Source of the DNA: Turbatrix aceti
Taxonomy: Eukaryota > Nematoda > Chromadorea > Rhabditida > Panagrolaimidae
Reading direction: 5' to 3'
Length of the DNA stretch: 64,000 bases
Assembly (NCBI GenBank): GCA_963969345.1
Contig: OZ017769.1
Location: 7,505,725-7,569,724 of the forward strand
Below the pieces are notes generated by a model. The model had not been told where the DNA came from and searched no databases. It saw nothing but the letters and a program-made list of their open reading frames with translations. This document shows positions 1 to 10,006 of the stretch, piece by piece (within the stretch, counting starts at the first letter, position 1; each line of letters opens with the position of its first letter). The position numbers and the translations under genes are program-made.

Positions 1-236
1 TAATCCCGCGCCACTCTGCAGCGCCTGTCAGGCCTTATTATGCCGAGAGACGCGTCCCGATATTAACGCCCTTGGCGGTATGGCAAAATTAAGTTTACTT
101 TGCGCGTCGTTTGATCCCGCCTACGGCGCTCCCACGAGCGGACCCTGCCGCCAAATCCGCCCGGCAGGCTCCGCTACCGTAGGGCCAGGCCTTCCGGAGA
201 CGAGTACAAGTCGTCCTCTCATACGTGCTCCTCGGA
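1..236. other. AP-2 upstream region
   Basis: This stretch precedes the first in-frame ATG of the AP-2 gene. I see no coding exon that can be supported, no clear splice acceptor next to the ATG and no strong TATA box. It is GC-rich compared with the introns nearby and may hold 5' UTR. An additional upstream first exon outside the window cannot be excluded. Confidence 0.4.
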
Positions 237-2018
237 ATGGACGAGAAACAGCAGCAACCGCAGGATGGCGGTGGACTCTGCCCGACGGCGCCGCCTGAAG
301 TCAAGTTCCACGTTCTTCCATCGTCGACGCTGGCTCACGTCTATGATCCTTCCTCTTCAGCCTCCGGATCGGGGCAGGACCCGAGCAATTCGCATTTGCT
401 CCAGCCACCTCCCTCGAGATTCGGAGACTACGGCGCCACTTTTGATCTCTCACCGGCGTACCAGGTGCACCCGTACTTCGGATATCCCTTCCAGCATCAT
501 CAGCCCCAGCAGGCATCTTCGGCGACGGACTTCGCCGCCGCGGCCGCAGCTGCTGCTGCCATAGACGGGACGGCATCTGTGTCTAACGCGCCATATCCCG
601 CCCCTGCCTTTTTTTCGTCGTCCTACGCTACGACGCTCCCCTACCCCAACGGCCTCGGGGTCATCTCGACCGACCACAACCCCCTGCTACCGGTTCACGA
701 CGTTTTTGGCGGCGTCCGGAGCGATCTCTCGACTCTGGACGACGCATGGCACTTCAAGGTAGCCAGCAGCCAGGATTTTAGCGGGAATTCGTCGTCTGTG
801 GCGAGTTCTCCGGAATCCACGCCGGACAATGGAGGAAAGGAAAACGGCCTAGCGGGATCGTCCTCGGCAGCTGCCGTGCCCTTCTACCACACCATGAAGC
901 CCAGCGATGTGATGGGACAGCACGGAAGTCTCCTGCTTCAGCACTCACCGTTTGAGACGTTCTGCACCGTCCCCGGACGAACCAGTCTCCTCAGCTCGAC
1001 GACGAAGTACAAAGTGACCGTCGGCGAGATCCAGCGTCGCATCTCGCCCCCCGAATGCCTGAATGCGTCGTTGCTGGGCGGCATTCTGCGCAAGGCAAAG
1101 TCGAAAGACGGCGGGAAAGCGCTTCGGGAGTCGCTCAAAAGGATTGGACTCACGCTGCCGGCCGGGAGACGCAAGAGCGCAAATGTCACGGCTTGGACGG
1201 CTCTCGTTGAAGGTTTGTTGTCCAATAAATCAGTGTTTCAAGCTGGAGAAAAATTAATTTTGATTTTTGAAAGGCAGAGTCGATTTTTTGACTCATTATC
1301 GAATTTTTACTAAAAATGTTGATTTGAATTTTTTTTTATAAAAAAATGCACAAAAAAACACCAAAACGGATGTAATTTTTAGGCATCAATGAATTTTGAA
1401 CAAAAATGCTCAAAATTGATGAAAAAAGAGAAATTTACCCAAAAAGTGTGCATTTTCTTTCTAAGAGTCGCGACTCTTCGAAATCGACTTTTTTTGCAAA
1501 ATGTTATCAGAGTCGACTTCGGAGTCGAAGTCTGTGAATTGTGAGGTTAAAACCGTCCCATCTGTTTAGAAGAAGCAGTCCACATGGCCAAGGACTTCCA
1601 CACGTCCTGCGAGCGCGATTTCCCCGCCAAAGAAGTTGCCGTTTTCCTCTGCCGGAACGTGGCAACCGAAGAAGACGCCTACCGCCGGCGGGCGATGCTG
1701 CACTACGTCCGGATGTTCATCAAGGAGATCTCGGATCTCATGAACAGCGACCGTTCGCCCATCTGCGGCAACCGGCCCGAGATTATCCTGGATCCCGTGA
1801 TCCAGAAACCACTCACGCACTTTTCCATGGTGACCCACGGCTTCGGAGGCCTCGCGCTCGTCGCTGTCCTCGACGCTCTCAATTCCACCGTGCACGAGAG
1901 TTTCAAGCACATTGATCGAATTTTTACGACCTCCGCGCATCCGTTTTCGTCGACGACGGCAGCGACAGGTGCCAATGGGAATGGCGCGGTCCATGGAGGC
2001 GGATTCGGTGCCAAGTGA
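237..2018 (+). CDS. AP-2 family transcription factor (TFAP2)
   Basis: Sequence-specific nuclear transcription factor that binds GC-rich elements as a dimer. Two coding exons, 237-1212 and 1570-2018, join in phase (GAA G|AA) into 474 aa. The N-terminal ~245 residues are low complexity (Ser, Pro, Gln, a nine-Ala run) and act as the presumed activation region; I did not find the vertebrate PPxY motif. From about residue 245 the conserved basic and helix-span-helix DNA-binding/dimerisation block follows, with the hallmark words [41 protein letters not shown] and [12 protein letters not shown] in order. The ATG at 237 is the first in-frame methionine; an upstream exon is possible. The 357-bp intron holds a GAGTCGA-type repeat. 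The gene converges on the sugar transporter, 99 bp away. Family assignment is very secure; the paralogue is not determined. Confidence 0.93.
1255..1540. repeat. GAGTCGA-keyword repeat, copy A (AP-2 intron)
   Basis: AT-rich intronic repeat flanked by clusters of GAGTCGA/TCGACTC words (GAGTCGATTTTTTGACTC near 1278; GTCGACTTCGGAGTCGAAGTC near 1512). Its core, about 1385-1455, matches the reverse complement of the core at about 45950-46030 in an NSUN2 intron (both contain GCTCAAAATTGAT / ACTCAAAATTGAT followed by TTACCCAAA). Likely a short non-autonomous mobile element; edges are approximate. Confidence 0.65.
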
Positions 2019-2117
2019 ACGGTGCACGGTGAAAATCAGATTTTTTGGAGCAGTGAACAGTAAATGTATTATTCGTGTTTGTGGTGCGTTGAAGGCACAA
2101 AATTGAAAATTAACCGT

Positions 2118-3742
2118 TTATTTGCCGTTTGTGTGGTTGTTTACGGTACCGTAATCGGGGCGGGACTCCAGAGGCGGCAAGAGCGACAGCCGCCGGCTCT
2201 GCGCCCTGCTCCTGGCAGCCTGGTAGTTGGCCACGATAGCTTTGAGTCTCGTCTCGGGGAGGCGGGATGCCAAAAATATCCAACACGCGAGTTGCAGCGC
2301 TGCCATGAGTACATAAACCCCCGCGCCGATGATTCCGTCTAGCTGGGCGTAGGCAAACGTTACTACGATCGCTGTGGCGTTTAGGACGAGTAAAAACATC
2401 TGGGTCCCGACTAATTTAGTATTAGCAGGTAAAAGATCGCCAACAAGAATCATGCCAAAATCCGGGAGACCGAGTGCCATTGTCAGTGAAAATGCCATGG
2501 ACCAGGTGATTGCCGCGGCTTGGGTTACGGTACCCGGCCCTGAGCCGCGGTCTATAAAAACCTGTCCCACGACGAGGGCTAGGATGGCCAGGAGATTCGC
2601 TGCAAGAGCCGCCAGGTAGGAAGGTCGCCGACCGAGTTTTTCGTACATCACCGGCAGAGCGATGCCTACGGGAATCGCGAGCGCATTTGTGGCACTGTTG
2701 ATCAGGATAGCAGCGTCATTGGAAAAACCGAAGCGCATCATGAGCGACGTGCCGTTAACCGAATAAATAACCGGTGCGCCTATAAACGGCACAAAGGCGG
2801 TGACTGCGAGCAAAAGGAGCGTGTCATGAAAACCATCGTTGTTCCAGAGATCGCCGAGCCGGACAGGCACGTGATGTTGGAATCCGGGCTCTTCCATTGT
2901 CAGGAATTCTTTTGAGTACTCTTTCACGACGGATTCTGAAAATTATAGGTGTGAGGGATGTTTTGCAAGTTGGTTTGTTACCTACGCTGATGTCCGGCCC
3001 GTAAAAAGCTTTTACGGATTTTGCAACTTTCAGCGCGTTTTCTCCTTTGAAGGCTAGGAACTTTGGCGAATCCGGCACAAGACTGCCTGAGGCGATAAAA
3101 AGTACGGCAAAGGCAGCGGAGAGAGTTCCTATCATGTACCAGTTTTCGACGCCTCCAAAAAGACCGGGCAGGGTGAAAAATCCCACAACGAAAATTGTGT
3201 AGATGGACAGTTCGTTGACTGCCTGCGTTGCGAATCCTGAAATTCCAAAAATGTGCCACTGATCGTTCAAAAAATCAAAAACCTCTCAACCGATCCGGAG
3301 CGCATTCAGAAATGTAGATCTTTGTCGCGCCGAGTCTGAACGGTCTAGCCAAGCCCAAAACAACCTGTGAAACCGCAAAAACTTCAACTGAGTTTCCGAG
3401 CTTCGCCGCGACCATCAATCCAGCAGCGAGGGCGAAAATAGCGGTGCGCAGGTAGACAGCAGCTGCCTTGCGGCCCCAGGAATCCATGCGGGGCAGGAGA
3501 ATAAATGCCGAGATCATACAGCCCAGGTAGGCGCAGTTCATCATGGTCGAATTTATCGCAGCGGAACTCTGCGCATCCAGGGAGATTCCATAATGACTGG
3601 AGACGGATTCGTTGTAGAACACCGACAACGGCACCGGGAGCCGGTTGAGCACGAGCTCGATGATCTCGCCGGAGCTGCCGAACACGCCGTGCACGAGGAT
3701 CGCGAAGGAGAGCCAGGGCGTCGGCAGGTCGGTCTTTCGCAT
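2118..3742 (-). CDS. SLC2-type facilitated sugar transporter (MFS)
   Basis: Plasma-membrane hexose-type transporter of the major facilitator superfamily. Three exons read right to left: 3742-3283, 3236-2982, 2935-2118, in phase, 510 aa, the normal size for the SLC2 family. Many hydrophobic segments consistent with 12 helices are visible. Diagnostic words include the loop-2 motif DSWGRKAA, the PDRLRG motif after helix 4, PDSPKF after helix 6 (the PESPR position), EKLGRRPS in loop 8 and the C-terminal PETRLK (PETK position). An internal TTTCAG inside the apparent ORF at about 3237 is the true acceptor, because only that choice keeps phase. The start is preceded 9 nt upstream by an acceptor (GTGCAG), hinting at trans-splicing. 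Downstream AATAAA overlaps the stop codon. Substrate is unproven. Confidence 0.88.
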
Positions 3743-3908
3743 TCCGCAAAACTGCACTCACTGATAAAACATTTTTGACGTGTTCTTTGAATACGATAAC
3801 GACGCACAGAGAAAGTGCACCTTGATATGTGCATTTTCAGGTGTCCATAGCTCGCTCACATTTTGTGCGTTATGTACGCCACCCCCTCGGAAGCGCATTT
3901 AAGCCAGG

Positions 3909-3914
3909 TTTATT
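3909..3914 (-). promoter_or_regulatory. AATAAA poly(A) signal of the divergent SH2 gene
   Basis: TTTATT on the plus strand reads AATAAA on the minus strand, about 15 nt past the stop codon of the divergent SH2 gene. Position fits a cleavage signal with a very short 3' UTR. Confidence 0.5.
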
Positions 3915-3928
3915 GTCTCAACATTACT

Positions 3929-4456
3929 TCACAAATCACGGGAATGAAGACTCGAAACCGAAGAAGCGCTGGAGAAGCTCGAAAACTCGGGAAGAGTGAA
4001 CTGATCATCGTCGCAGTAGATGGACTCGTTTCGACTGTTCCGACGCGTATCCCCTTCGTAGTGCGAGATGAGAGCCTGCATGTAGCGGAAACCAGGCGAG
4101 TGACGGACCTTCGCCTTCGTATCGACAAAGTAGAGCGGTCCGAGTTCGTCGACCGTCTCGATGACGTTGAAGTGAAAAACCCGACCGTCGCGGTGGAGCA
4201 GAGCAAGCTTGAGCGGCAGGTGAACGGGCAGCTCGTCGATCGACGTCACCTTGCGCGGCTTCGCGTAGTACAACGCGAACTGACCGGGTCGGAGGCGGTG
4301 CGTGACGTCCGCCGGCGACTGAACGCCGAGGAAGCGGTTGGTGGTGAGTTTCTGGGATTGCGAGGATTCGCTGCTGTCGTAACTGTCCACCGATACATTC
4401 CTCGATTCGCCTAAAAGCAAAATTTGTGAGCCAAGGGAATTTTTAGATCGGCCCAT
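3929..4456 (-). CDS. Divergent SH2-domain protein, 175 aa
   Basis: Small putative adaptor. Around residues 42-120 the fold signature of an SH2 domain can be followed: a RPGQFALYYAKP strand in the place of FLVRES, then the strands LKLALLHRDGRVFHFNV and LYFVDTKAKVRHSP, then a closing FRYMQALISHYE helix like the usual tyrosine/valine-leucine-x-H-Y end. The arginine that binds phosphotyrosine (beta-B5) is replaced by Tyr, so classical pTyr binding is doubtful. N- and C-terminal tails are Ser-rich. The start is uncertain: a good acceptor (TTTTGCTTTTAG) lies inside the ORF at about 4413-4424, so residues 1-11 may be intron and the true start may lie upstream. An AATAAA signal lies about 15 nt after the stop. 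It sits 0.8 kb downstream of another SH2 gene in the same orientation. Confidence 0.6.
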   Translation of the reverse strand: MGRSKNSLGSQILLLGESRNVSVDSYDSSESSQSQKLTTNRFLGVQSPADVTHRLRPGQFALYYAKPRKVTSIDELPVHLPLKLALLHRDGRVFHFNVIETVDELGPLYFVDTKAKVRHSPGFRYMQALISHYEGDTRRNSRNESIYCDDDQFTLPEFSSFSSASSVSSLHSRDL

Positions 4457-5268
4457 GTTTTTTGAATCATCGGACGGACGCTGGCGGGAAACAGACAATT
4501 GCCCTTCCGCCCGACGGCCGAGTGGGTGACAAATGACCGCGCTCGCAATTCCAATCTCACAAACAAACAAACAAACGACCGGACCGCTGCCGATTTGTTT
4601 TTGTTCGAAAAACGAAAAAAAAACTTTGATAATTACGCGTTCCGGCAAAAATCAGCGCAGGAACGAACAATTTATGGCTCGTCAATCCGGGCAGGCTGTT
4701 AGATCATCGACGGTCAACAACAAGAGTCCTCCTCCTTCCCCAGGGCCTCAAGACAAGCACTTACGGCGTCGGCACCGGCCAGACGACTTGGCATAACGAC
4801 TCTCTGAAGTGGACGTCGAAGAGTCGAAAACTCGCATCTTTGGCAGTCCACGAACGCTCCTTCTCTGACGAATGAATGACCGGCGGCGATGGCGATGAGT
4901 GACAGGGGTTTGAGCAAGATGTGACGCGAATTTGAATAATGCACTCTTCCCTCGCCCCTCTGCTTACGATAGATAGAAATGCTCTGCTTTATTTTTGGAC
5001 GAAGAAGCAAGGCAAACGAGCGAATTGAATGAATGCATACAAAAAATTATTATTCACTGACTTGCAAGGAAATATGACAACGCGGATGAAAAGGAACCGT
5101 ATGGGCCGGTGCTGTCGTGCTAAACAACCCCGAAAGCATTTAGGCTGGAAAATTGGTTTCCATTGCCGATGGAATGAAGGGCTGAGCGGAGGAGGAAAGC
5201 ATTTCGGACAGCACCGGAGGATAAAAACACGTGTAACGCAGGTGTAAAACATAAAAGACTCGGACAGG
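4457..5268. other. Spacer between the two SH2 genes
   Basis: I see no supported exon here. It holds a short (AAAC)n tract near 4560 and A-rich stretches. It may contain the 5' end of the downstream SH2 gene and the 3' UTR of the upstream one. Confidence 0.4.
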
Positions 5269-5982
5269 CTAGTGGACGGGAAGCGTGGATTTCGGCAGGG
5301 CGGCGCGAAGAATGACGTGCTCACTGCCCCTGATCGGGAGCGCGGTCCGGTAGTAGTACTTGAGACAGCCGGCGATGGACGGAAACTGCGGGCCCTCGCC
5401 GAGCACCCACGCACTGGATCCACGCTTCTCGAGTTTAATGTGTAGAACGGCTTCTGTGGCCCGAAGCGAGAGCGCGAGATTGCCGTCCTCCCTCCGGCGA
5501 AGGAGGAATTCTCCGACAGGCCGGGGCGCAAGCAGCTGCTCTGCCAGCGCCCGGTCGACATTTTCATGTATAAGCTCGCCCTCGTCGAAGCGGGAGAATT
5601 TCTTGAGAAGCCCGGAGGACAGCGACTTTCGCTCCGAGGAGTTTCCGTGTTTGACAAAGGGGTAATCGTTCCCAGCCGGAACCCTCGACCGCCGGCTGTG
5701 GTGCTGCTGCTCGGTAGACGACGAGGAAGACGTCGAAGGCGATGGCAGGATGGCAATGCTCTTCTTGAGCACCTTTCCCGTCGGGGGCGAAGGCGTAGGC
5801 GTTTTGGCATCTTCGGGATGGTGCGCGAGAAGCATGGATTTGTGCTGCATCGACGGACTCGCGTTCACGTTCGAGGTCGAGCACGTGGGCAGCGCGACGT
5901 TGGACGAGTGCGGCCGAGGTCGCAGCGCACTCATGAAGCGGTTCTTGTACTCCCACGGCGTGTCGTAGTGCTCCTCAGCCAT
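5269..5982 (-). CDS. SHB/SHD/SHF-like SH2 adaptor
   Basis: Cytoplasmic adaptor that couples phosphotyrosine receptors to downstream partners. Single coding exon, 237 aa. The N-terminus carries YDTPWEYKNR, like the YDxPWE phosphorylation/docking motif of the SHB/SHD/SHF group. A Ser/Pro/His-rich linker follows. The C-terminal ~95 residues are an SH2 domain: EFLLRRREDGNLALSLRA contains the FLVRES-type strand with the pTyr-binding Arg intact; HIKLEKRG and ALPIRGSEHVILR match the SHB-type ending (LPIKGAEHLSLL). The first conserved Trp of SH2 (WYHG) is not present. The ATG has an acceptor (GGTTCAG) 10 nt upstream, suggesting trans-splicing or a 5' UTR intron. Subfamily assignment is inferred from the C-terminal motif and is fairly good. 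Confidence 0.8.
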   Translation of the reverse strand: MAEEHYDTPWEYKNRFMSALRPRPHSSNVALPTCSTSNVNASPSMQHKSMLLAHHPEDAKTPTPSPPTGKVLKKSIAILPSPSTSSSSSTEQQHHSRRSRVPAGNDYPFVKHGNSSERKSLSSGLLKKFSRFDEGELIHENVDRALAEQLLAPRPVGEFLLRRREDGNLALSLRATEAVLHIKLEKRGSSAWVLGEGPQFPSIAGCLKYYYRTALPIRGSEHVILRAALPKSTLPVH

Positions 5983-6109
5983 GACAACGATCCTGAACCT
6001 ATACAAATGAATGAACGCCACATGGTAGTTTCTTTTTTTACGACCGCTCAAGGCCGCAACTTAAAAACAATGTGCACGGCGGACGAAGCAGGCGGCACGC
6101 AGGCATAAG

Positions 6110-7772
6110 AGATCAAATAAAAAACGACAAATTACGCCAGAGAGTCAGGGATAAAACAAAAAAAAACGACTCCACACAACGCAGTGATTAGAGCACAACT
6201 ATACAGGGGACAACAGGGCTCGGTCTCTCGTAGCCCCCGGCGACGAAGGCTTCTGACTCCTGTCGCGAAAAAAAAAGAAGATAAATAAAGGATGGAAGTC
6301 GACTGCCTCGGATGACGAGGGGACGCCATAAAAATTGCAGAAAAAGAAATGTTCGGACGGGTCGGCGGCCACAGGGGATGACCGGGCAAATTGCGCAATA
6401 GCCGACTGACTGCCGGCAGCTCCTCCGAACTGGAGGCATTAGCGGCGACGAGACGAGGACAGACGAGTCGCTCCCCCAAAAAAATGGCATTTGACTGGGA
6501 GAGGGCTCTGGCCGCGGGCAACGGCGGTGGCAGCGTGCTCACTCGCCCGCGGGTAATCACATACACACGACAACGACAAAGTGAGTAGAAAAGGCTTTGT
6601 TCTCCGGCCCCGGCCGCGGTCGGATGGTCGAAACACGTTTTCGTTTTTGGACTCCCTATTTAACAATGAAGAAAAAAAAGGCTAGGCCTTTTTGTCGGAA
6701 GGCCAATCGATCAAGACGCCGACGCGCGCTGCAGTTGGGCGAATGCGGGCGTTTCGAGACTGGAGGGGACGTTTGACGAGGCGGGCGAGTATGATGCAAA
6801 CGCGGAGATGAGCGGCGCTTGATTAGAGAACCACCAGAACAGGTGGAAATGAAATGAAATCAAAGCATCTTCCACCCTCTTCACCTGCGCGAAATTGAGA
6901 CGAGACAGGAATGAGCGAACCGGAGATCGATCGGGACGGGGACGAGGACGAGGACGGGCTAAGCCGGTGAGTCAACGAAGAAGCGCCCCGAGGCCCATTC
7001 CATTCCATTCCGTTTTAGGGCAGACGGATGGGTCGGGTGAAAGTGAGTGAAATTGACCGACTGCAGGCAGCCCCCCCCCTTTCCCGGTCGCGGGTGGAAC
7101 GGACACCCATCTATCTATCCACCCGGCCGCGCACTGCAGCCACCACCACCGCCACCACCGGCAGCAACCAGCCTGGCAGGCCAGTCGCGCAATCCAATCG
7201 ACGACGAGACGACAAATGAACGCGCAAGACGCGACACGCCCGTCGAGGGCACTTGAACGAACACCACCCGGGTCCGGGTGCAGTGGCTTCGTACAAATGA
7301 GCCCCCCCCTCTCTTTCCTAGTCGGGAATGAATGAAACGGGCCAAATTGGCTCCGGCGGAAGAGTGGGGAGTGGGGTCGACCGCTGCTAGATTAATAGAT
7401 CTCGGCAGATAGATTGAATTGTTGCGTGCGTGTGCATGAATGCGCTCACACCAGGACCACCACAGCCACAGCCACCACCAACCACCTCCCGCGAGAATAA
7501 CACGCCACAGGTGATGCGATTGATCATCCTCTGCGCCGAGCCCATCGATCAGTCTTGACAAAGATTGACACGGCAAAAAGCAAAAATAATGGCGACCCGG
7601 GGGAGGAGATCACTCAAAAGCGTACACCTTTGACGCAAACAAACAAAGAATATAAAAAAACAAAACGCGCGCACGCAACCGGATGAACAAACGCCTTCCC
7701 GACGGGAATAAAGAAGCTCGAGACTTTTCAAAATCATGAATTCGGAGCGCCAGACGGTGTCTTGGCACGAAA
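6110..7772. other. Intergenic region, SH2 gene to Nudix gene
   Basis: About 1.7 kb lying upstream of both neighbours (divergent arrangement), so it should hold promoters for the SHB-like gene (-) and the Nudix gene (+). I find no exon with a recognisable protein. Simple sequence is present: C-rich runs near 7070 and 7300, (CCACCA)n near 7140-7160 and 7450-7485, and (GACGAGGACGAG)n near 6936-6955. Confidence 0.4.
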
Positions 7773-8864
7773 ATGCCGAATAAAGCATTGGAATCGGCAA
7801 CACAGCACTTCTGCGTGCTGCGAGGCGTCTGGCAGCGGCGACACTGCGTTGGTTCACGCGTGAAAAGACGGAAGACGACGCAATCGATCAAGCGCGTGGT
7901 ACGCTGGATGGCTACTGACATGGACGAACGCGTTGCCAGCCTGAGCGATCGATTGACCGGACTCGCTCTCTCCGATGACGCTTACGCGAGCCTGGGCGAC
8001 CGGCTGCGCAGTGCACGACGGCTTGCGGCGGTCCTCATCCTGCTCCGGAAATCGAGCAGTGGATGGGAGGTGCTGTTGACGGCTCGCAGCCTACAGCTGC
8101 GATCGCATCCCGGCGAGATCTGCTTTCCCGGTGGCATGCGAGAGGATCAGGACGAATCCTGTCGTGTGACAGCGCTTCGGGAAGCGTTCGAGGTTGGTCA
8201 TTCTTTGTCGCCGACTGCAAAAATTCTCATAACCTTGCAGGAAGTCGGAGTGCCATCGGACGCGGTTCAGGTGATCGCCACGCTGCGGCATCTGAAAACG
8301 ATCACCTCGGGCATCATTTTGTTCCCTGTTGTTGGCGTGCTTCGGGAAGGAGTGACTCTGACGCTGCGACCGAACCCCGACGAGGTGACGGAGGCGTTTT
8401 TCGTCCCGCTGCAGCACTTTCTCTCCACCGATGCCCACAAGACGTACGTCTTCAACACCATTGAAATGCACAGCTTTGAGGTGAGCATTCCGTCTGGCGC
8501 GTTAGCGTCCGTTGCGTGTCAATTTGACGGCAAAGAGGGATGCGATGTGAAATCCGTGAATCATCCAGGATGCGCGCGGGCTTTTAACTGGTTTGTCGGA
8601 ATGTTTGAAACAAAAAAACTTATTTGAACGGATGATTGGACAAGTTTGTCAGGGATCAGGGATGACATTGCTCTTTTCAGCTGCCGACAGGCCCGCGTCC
8701 CGTCATCGGCATCACTGCGTTTTTGCTGAGTCGTCGTTTCGGTGGCCGCGCTCAACGTCTTTCCTGCCTATCCCATAGCCGGTGTGCCGGTGCCGACTCC
8801 ACCGCCGGAAGACACGCGACCCTGGCTTCAACGGCTTCTGTCTGATGTCGAGTCCAAGCTTTGA
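7773..8864 (+). CDS. NUDT7/NUDT8-type Nudix hydrolase (coenzyme A diphosphatase), last exon out of frame
   Basis: Hydrolyses the pyrophosphate of coenzyme A or its esters in mitochondria or peroxisomes. Exons 7773-8192, 8241-8480 and 8681-8864; introns of 48 and 200 bp. The Nudix box GGMREDQDESCRVTALREAFEEVGV is split by intron 1 after the first Glu of FEE; its RE and EExG catalytic residues are intact and it follows the NUDT7/8 pattern GGxxDPxDxxxxxTALREAxEE(V)G. The upstream words RRLAAVLILL and LTARSLQLRSHPGEICFPGG are the CoA-pyrophosphohydrolase signature. In exon 3 the frame that continues exon 2 gives VIGITAFLL then changes character and stops at 8845; the +1 frame after about 8727 restores a plausible C-terminus ending at 8864. 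Start may be 7773 (basic leader, possible targeting) or 7908. Confidence 0.82.
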
Positions 8865-8873
8865 TTGTTGTTT

Positions 8874-8879
8874 AATAAA
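8874..8879 (+). promoter_or_regulatory. AATAAA poly(A) signal of the Nudix gene
   Basis: AATAAA lies 10-29 nt after either possible stop codon of the Nudix gene, so the transcript should end shortly after this point and before the decayed duplicate. Confidence 0.5.
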
Positions 8880-9057
8880 TGGATGAACCATGCAGAGGGG
8901 GGGGGGTGGCTGATGTTGGAACAACGCAGAATGGGTTCTTGTGCAATTTTGAACATCAGAGGGCTGTAACGCTTGGCGCACTACAAATATTCTCTCTGGT
9001 AGGAAATACGTGAATCAGAGGACACCAGTAGCGCTCAATCACCACACGTGCTCTGTC

Positions 9058-9556
9058 GGATGACTGCTAGCATGAGCGAGTGAGACAATCAATTTGCCGG
9101 TCATCGCTTTCTGTTCCGACGAAGCTAACAGGAGCCTGGGCCACCGGCTGCGCCGTGCACGATGGCTTGCGGCGGTCCTGATCGTTCTCCGGAAATCGAG
9201 TAGTGCATGGGAGGTGCTGTTGACGGCGCGCAGCCTCCAGCTGCGATCTCATCACGGCGAGATCTGCTTTTCCGGTGGCATGAGAGAGGATCAGGATGAA
9301 TCCTATACATCGGGAAGCTTTTGAGATCGATCCTGAGCATTCCGTTTCCAATCGATGCGTTCGGCAGCCGAAAGTCCCGCTTCTTATTTTCGGCGTCACT
9401 GCGTTCCTGTTAATCGTCGTCTTCTTGGCCCTGGTTAATGTTTTTTCCTATCTCGCAACCGGCGTGTCCGTGCCGACTCTACCACCTTCAAACACGCGGC
9501 CTCGAACCTCAATTGCGTTGATTGATGCTAAATTCATCAATCAACCTATGGGGTAG
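9058..9556 (+). pseudogene. Decayed tandem duplicate of the Nudix gene
   Basis: This stretch repeats the preceding gene. About 9060-9300 matches exon 1 (LAAVLIVLRKSSS, then SLQLRSHHGEICFSGGMRED), but the FPGG of the parent reads FSGG and the copy stops soon after. Everything from the middle of the Nudix box through exon 2 is missing, so the REAFEEVG core is gone. At about 9350 it resumes with the exon 3 region (GVTAFLLIVVFLALVNVF, then TGVSVPTLPP), which here is in one open frame, unlike the parent. No functional enzyme can be made; it is a partial duplicate with an internal deletion of about 290 bp plus loss of most of intron 2. Confidence 0.85.
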
Positions 9557-9934
9557 AGGTTACTGACATTCGGACAGCTCATGAACGCAGAAGAGCGGGT
9601 TCCCGGGCCATCTGGAACACCCGAGAAAAAATGCACGTGATGCTGGGAACGGAGCTGCCTCCAGCGATTATTTAGAATTTGATACCCAAACGAAAAGAAA
9701 CCAAAGTGAATCTTTTTTGACCTTGCTGGATCCGCTGAGCCGGGCCTAGGGCACCGAAAGGAGCAAAAATCTGGCAGCGCGTTGTTTACCCTCCTTCGCG
9801 GCGCAGAGGATCGAATGACTCGGATGCCATTCACGACGCGGTGCATGCTTCGAATTCCAGCACACCCCTCCGAATTCCGGCAGAAACGAGGCTTCTTCGC
9901 GAAATGAGATACGCACCGACAGTTTTGAGTCGGT

Positions 9935-10006
9935 CCCATGCCCTATTTCGTCCGAATCCTCAGACAACCGTGAAAAAATAATGATTTGAGCGGAATAGGG
10001 CATGGG
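9935..10006. repeat. 16-bp inverted repeat with 40-bp spacer
   Basis: CCCATGCCCTATTTCG at 9935-9950 is answered by CGGAATAGGGCATGGG at 9991-10006, 15 of 16 positions complementary. It could form a hairpin or be a protein-binding palindrome in the unc-13 upstream region; nothing else links it to a function. Confidence 0.6.
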
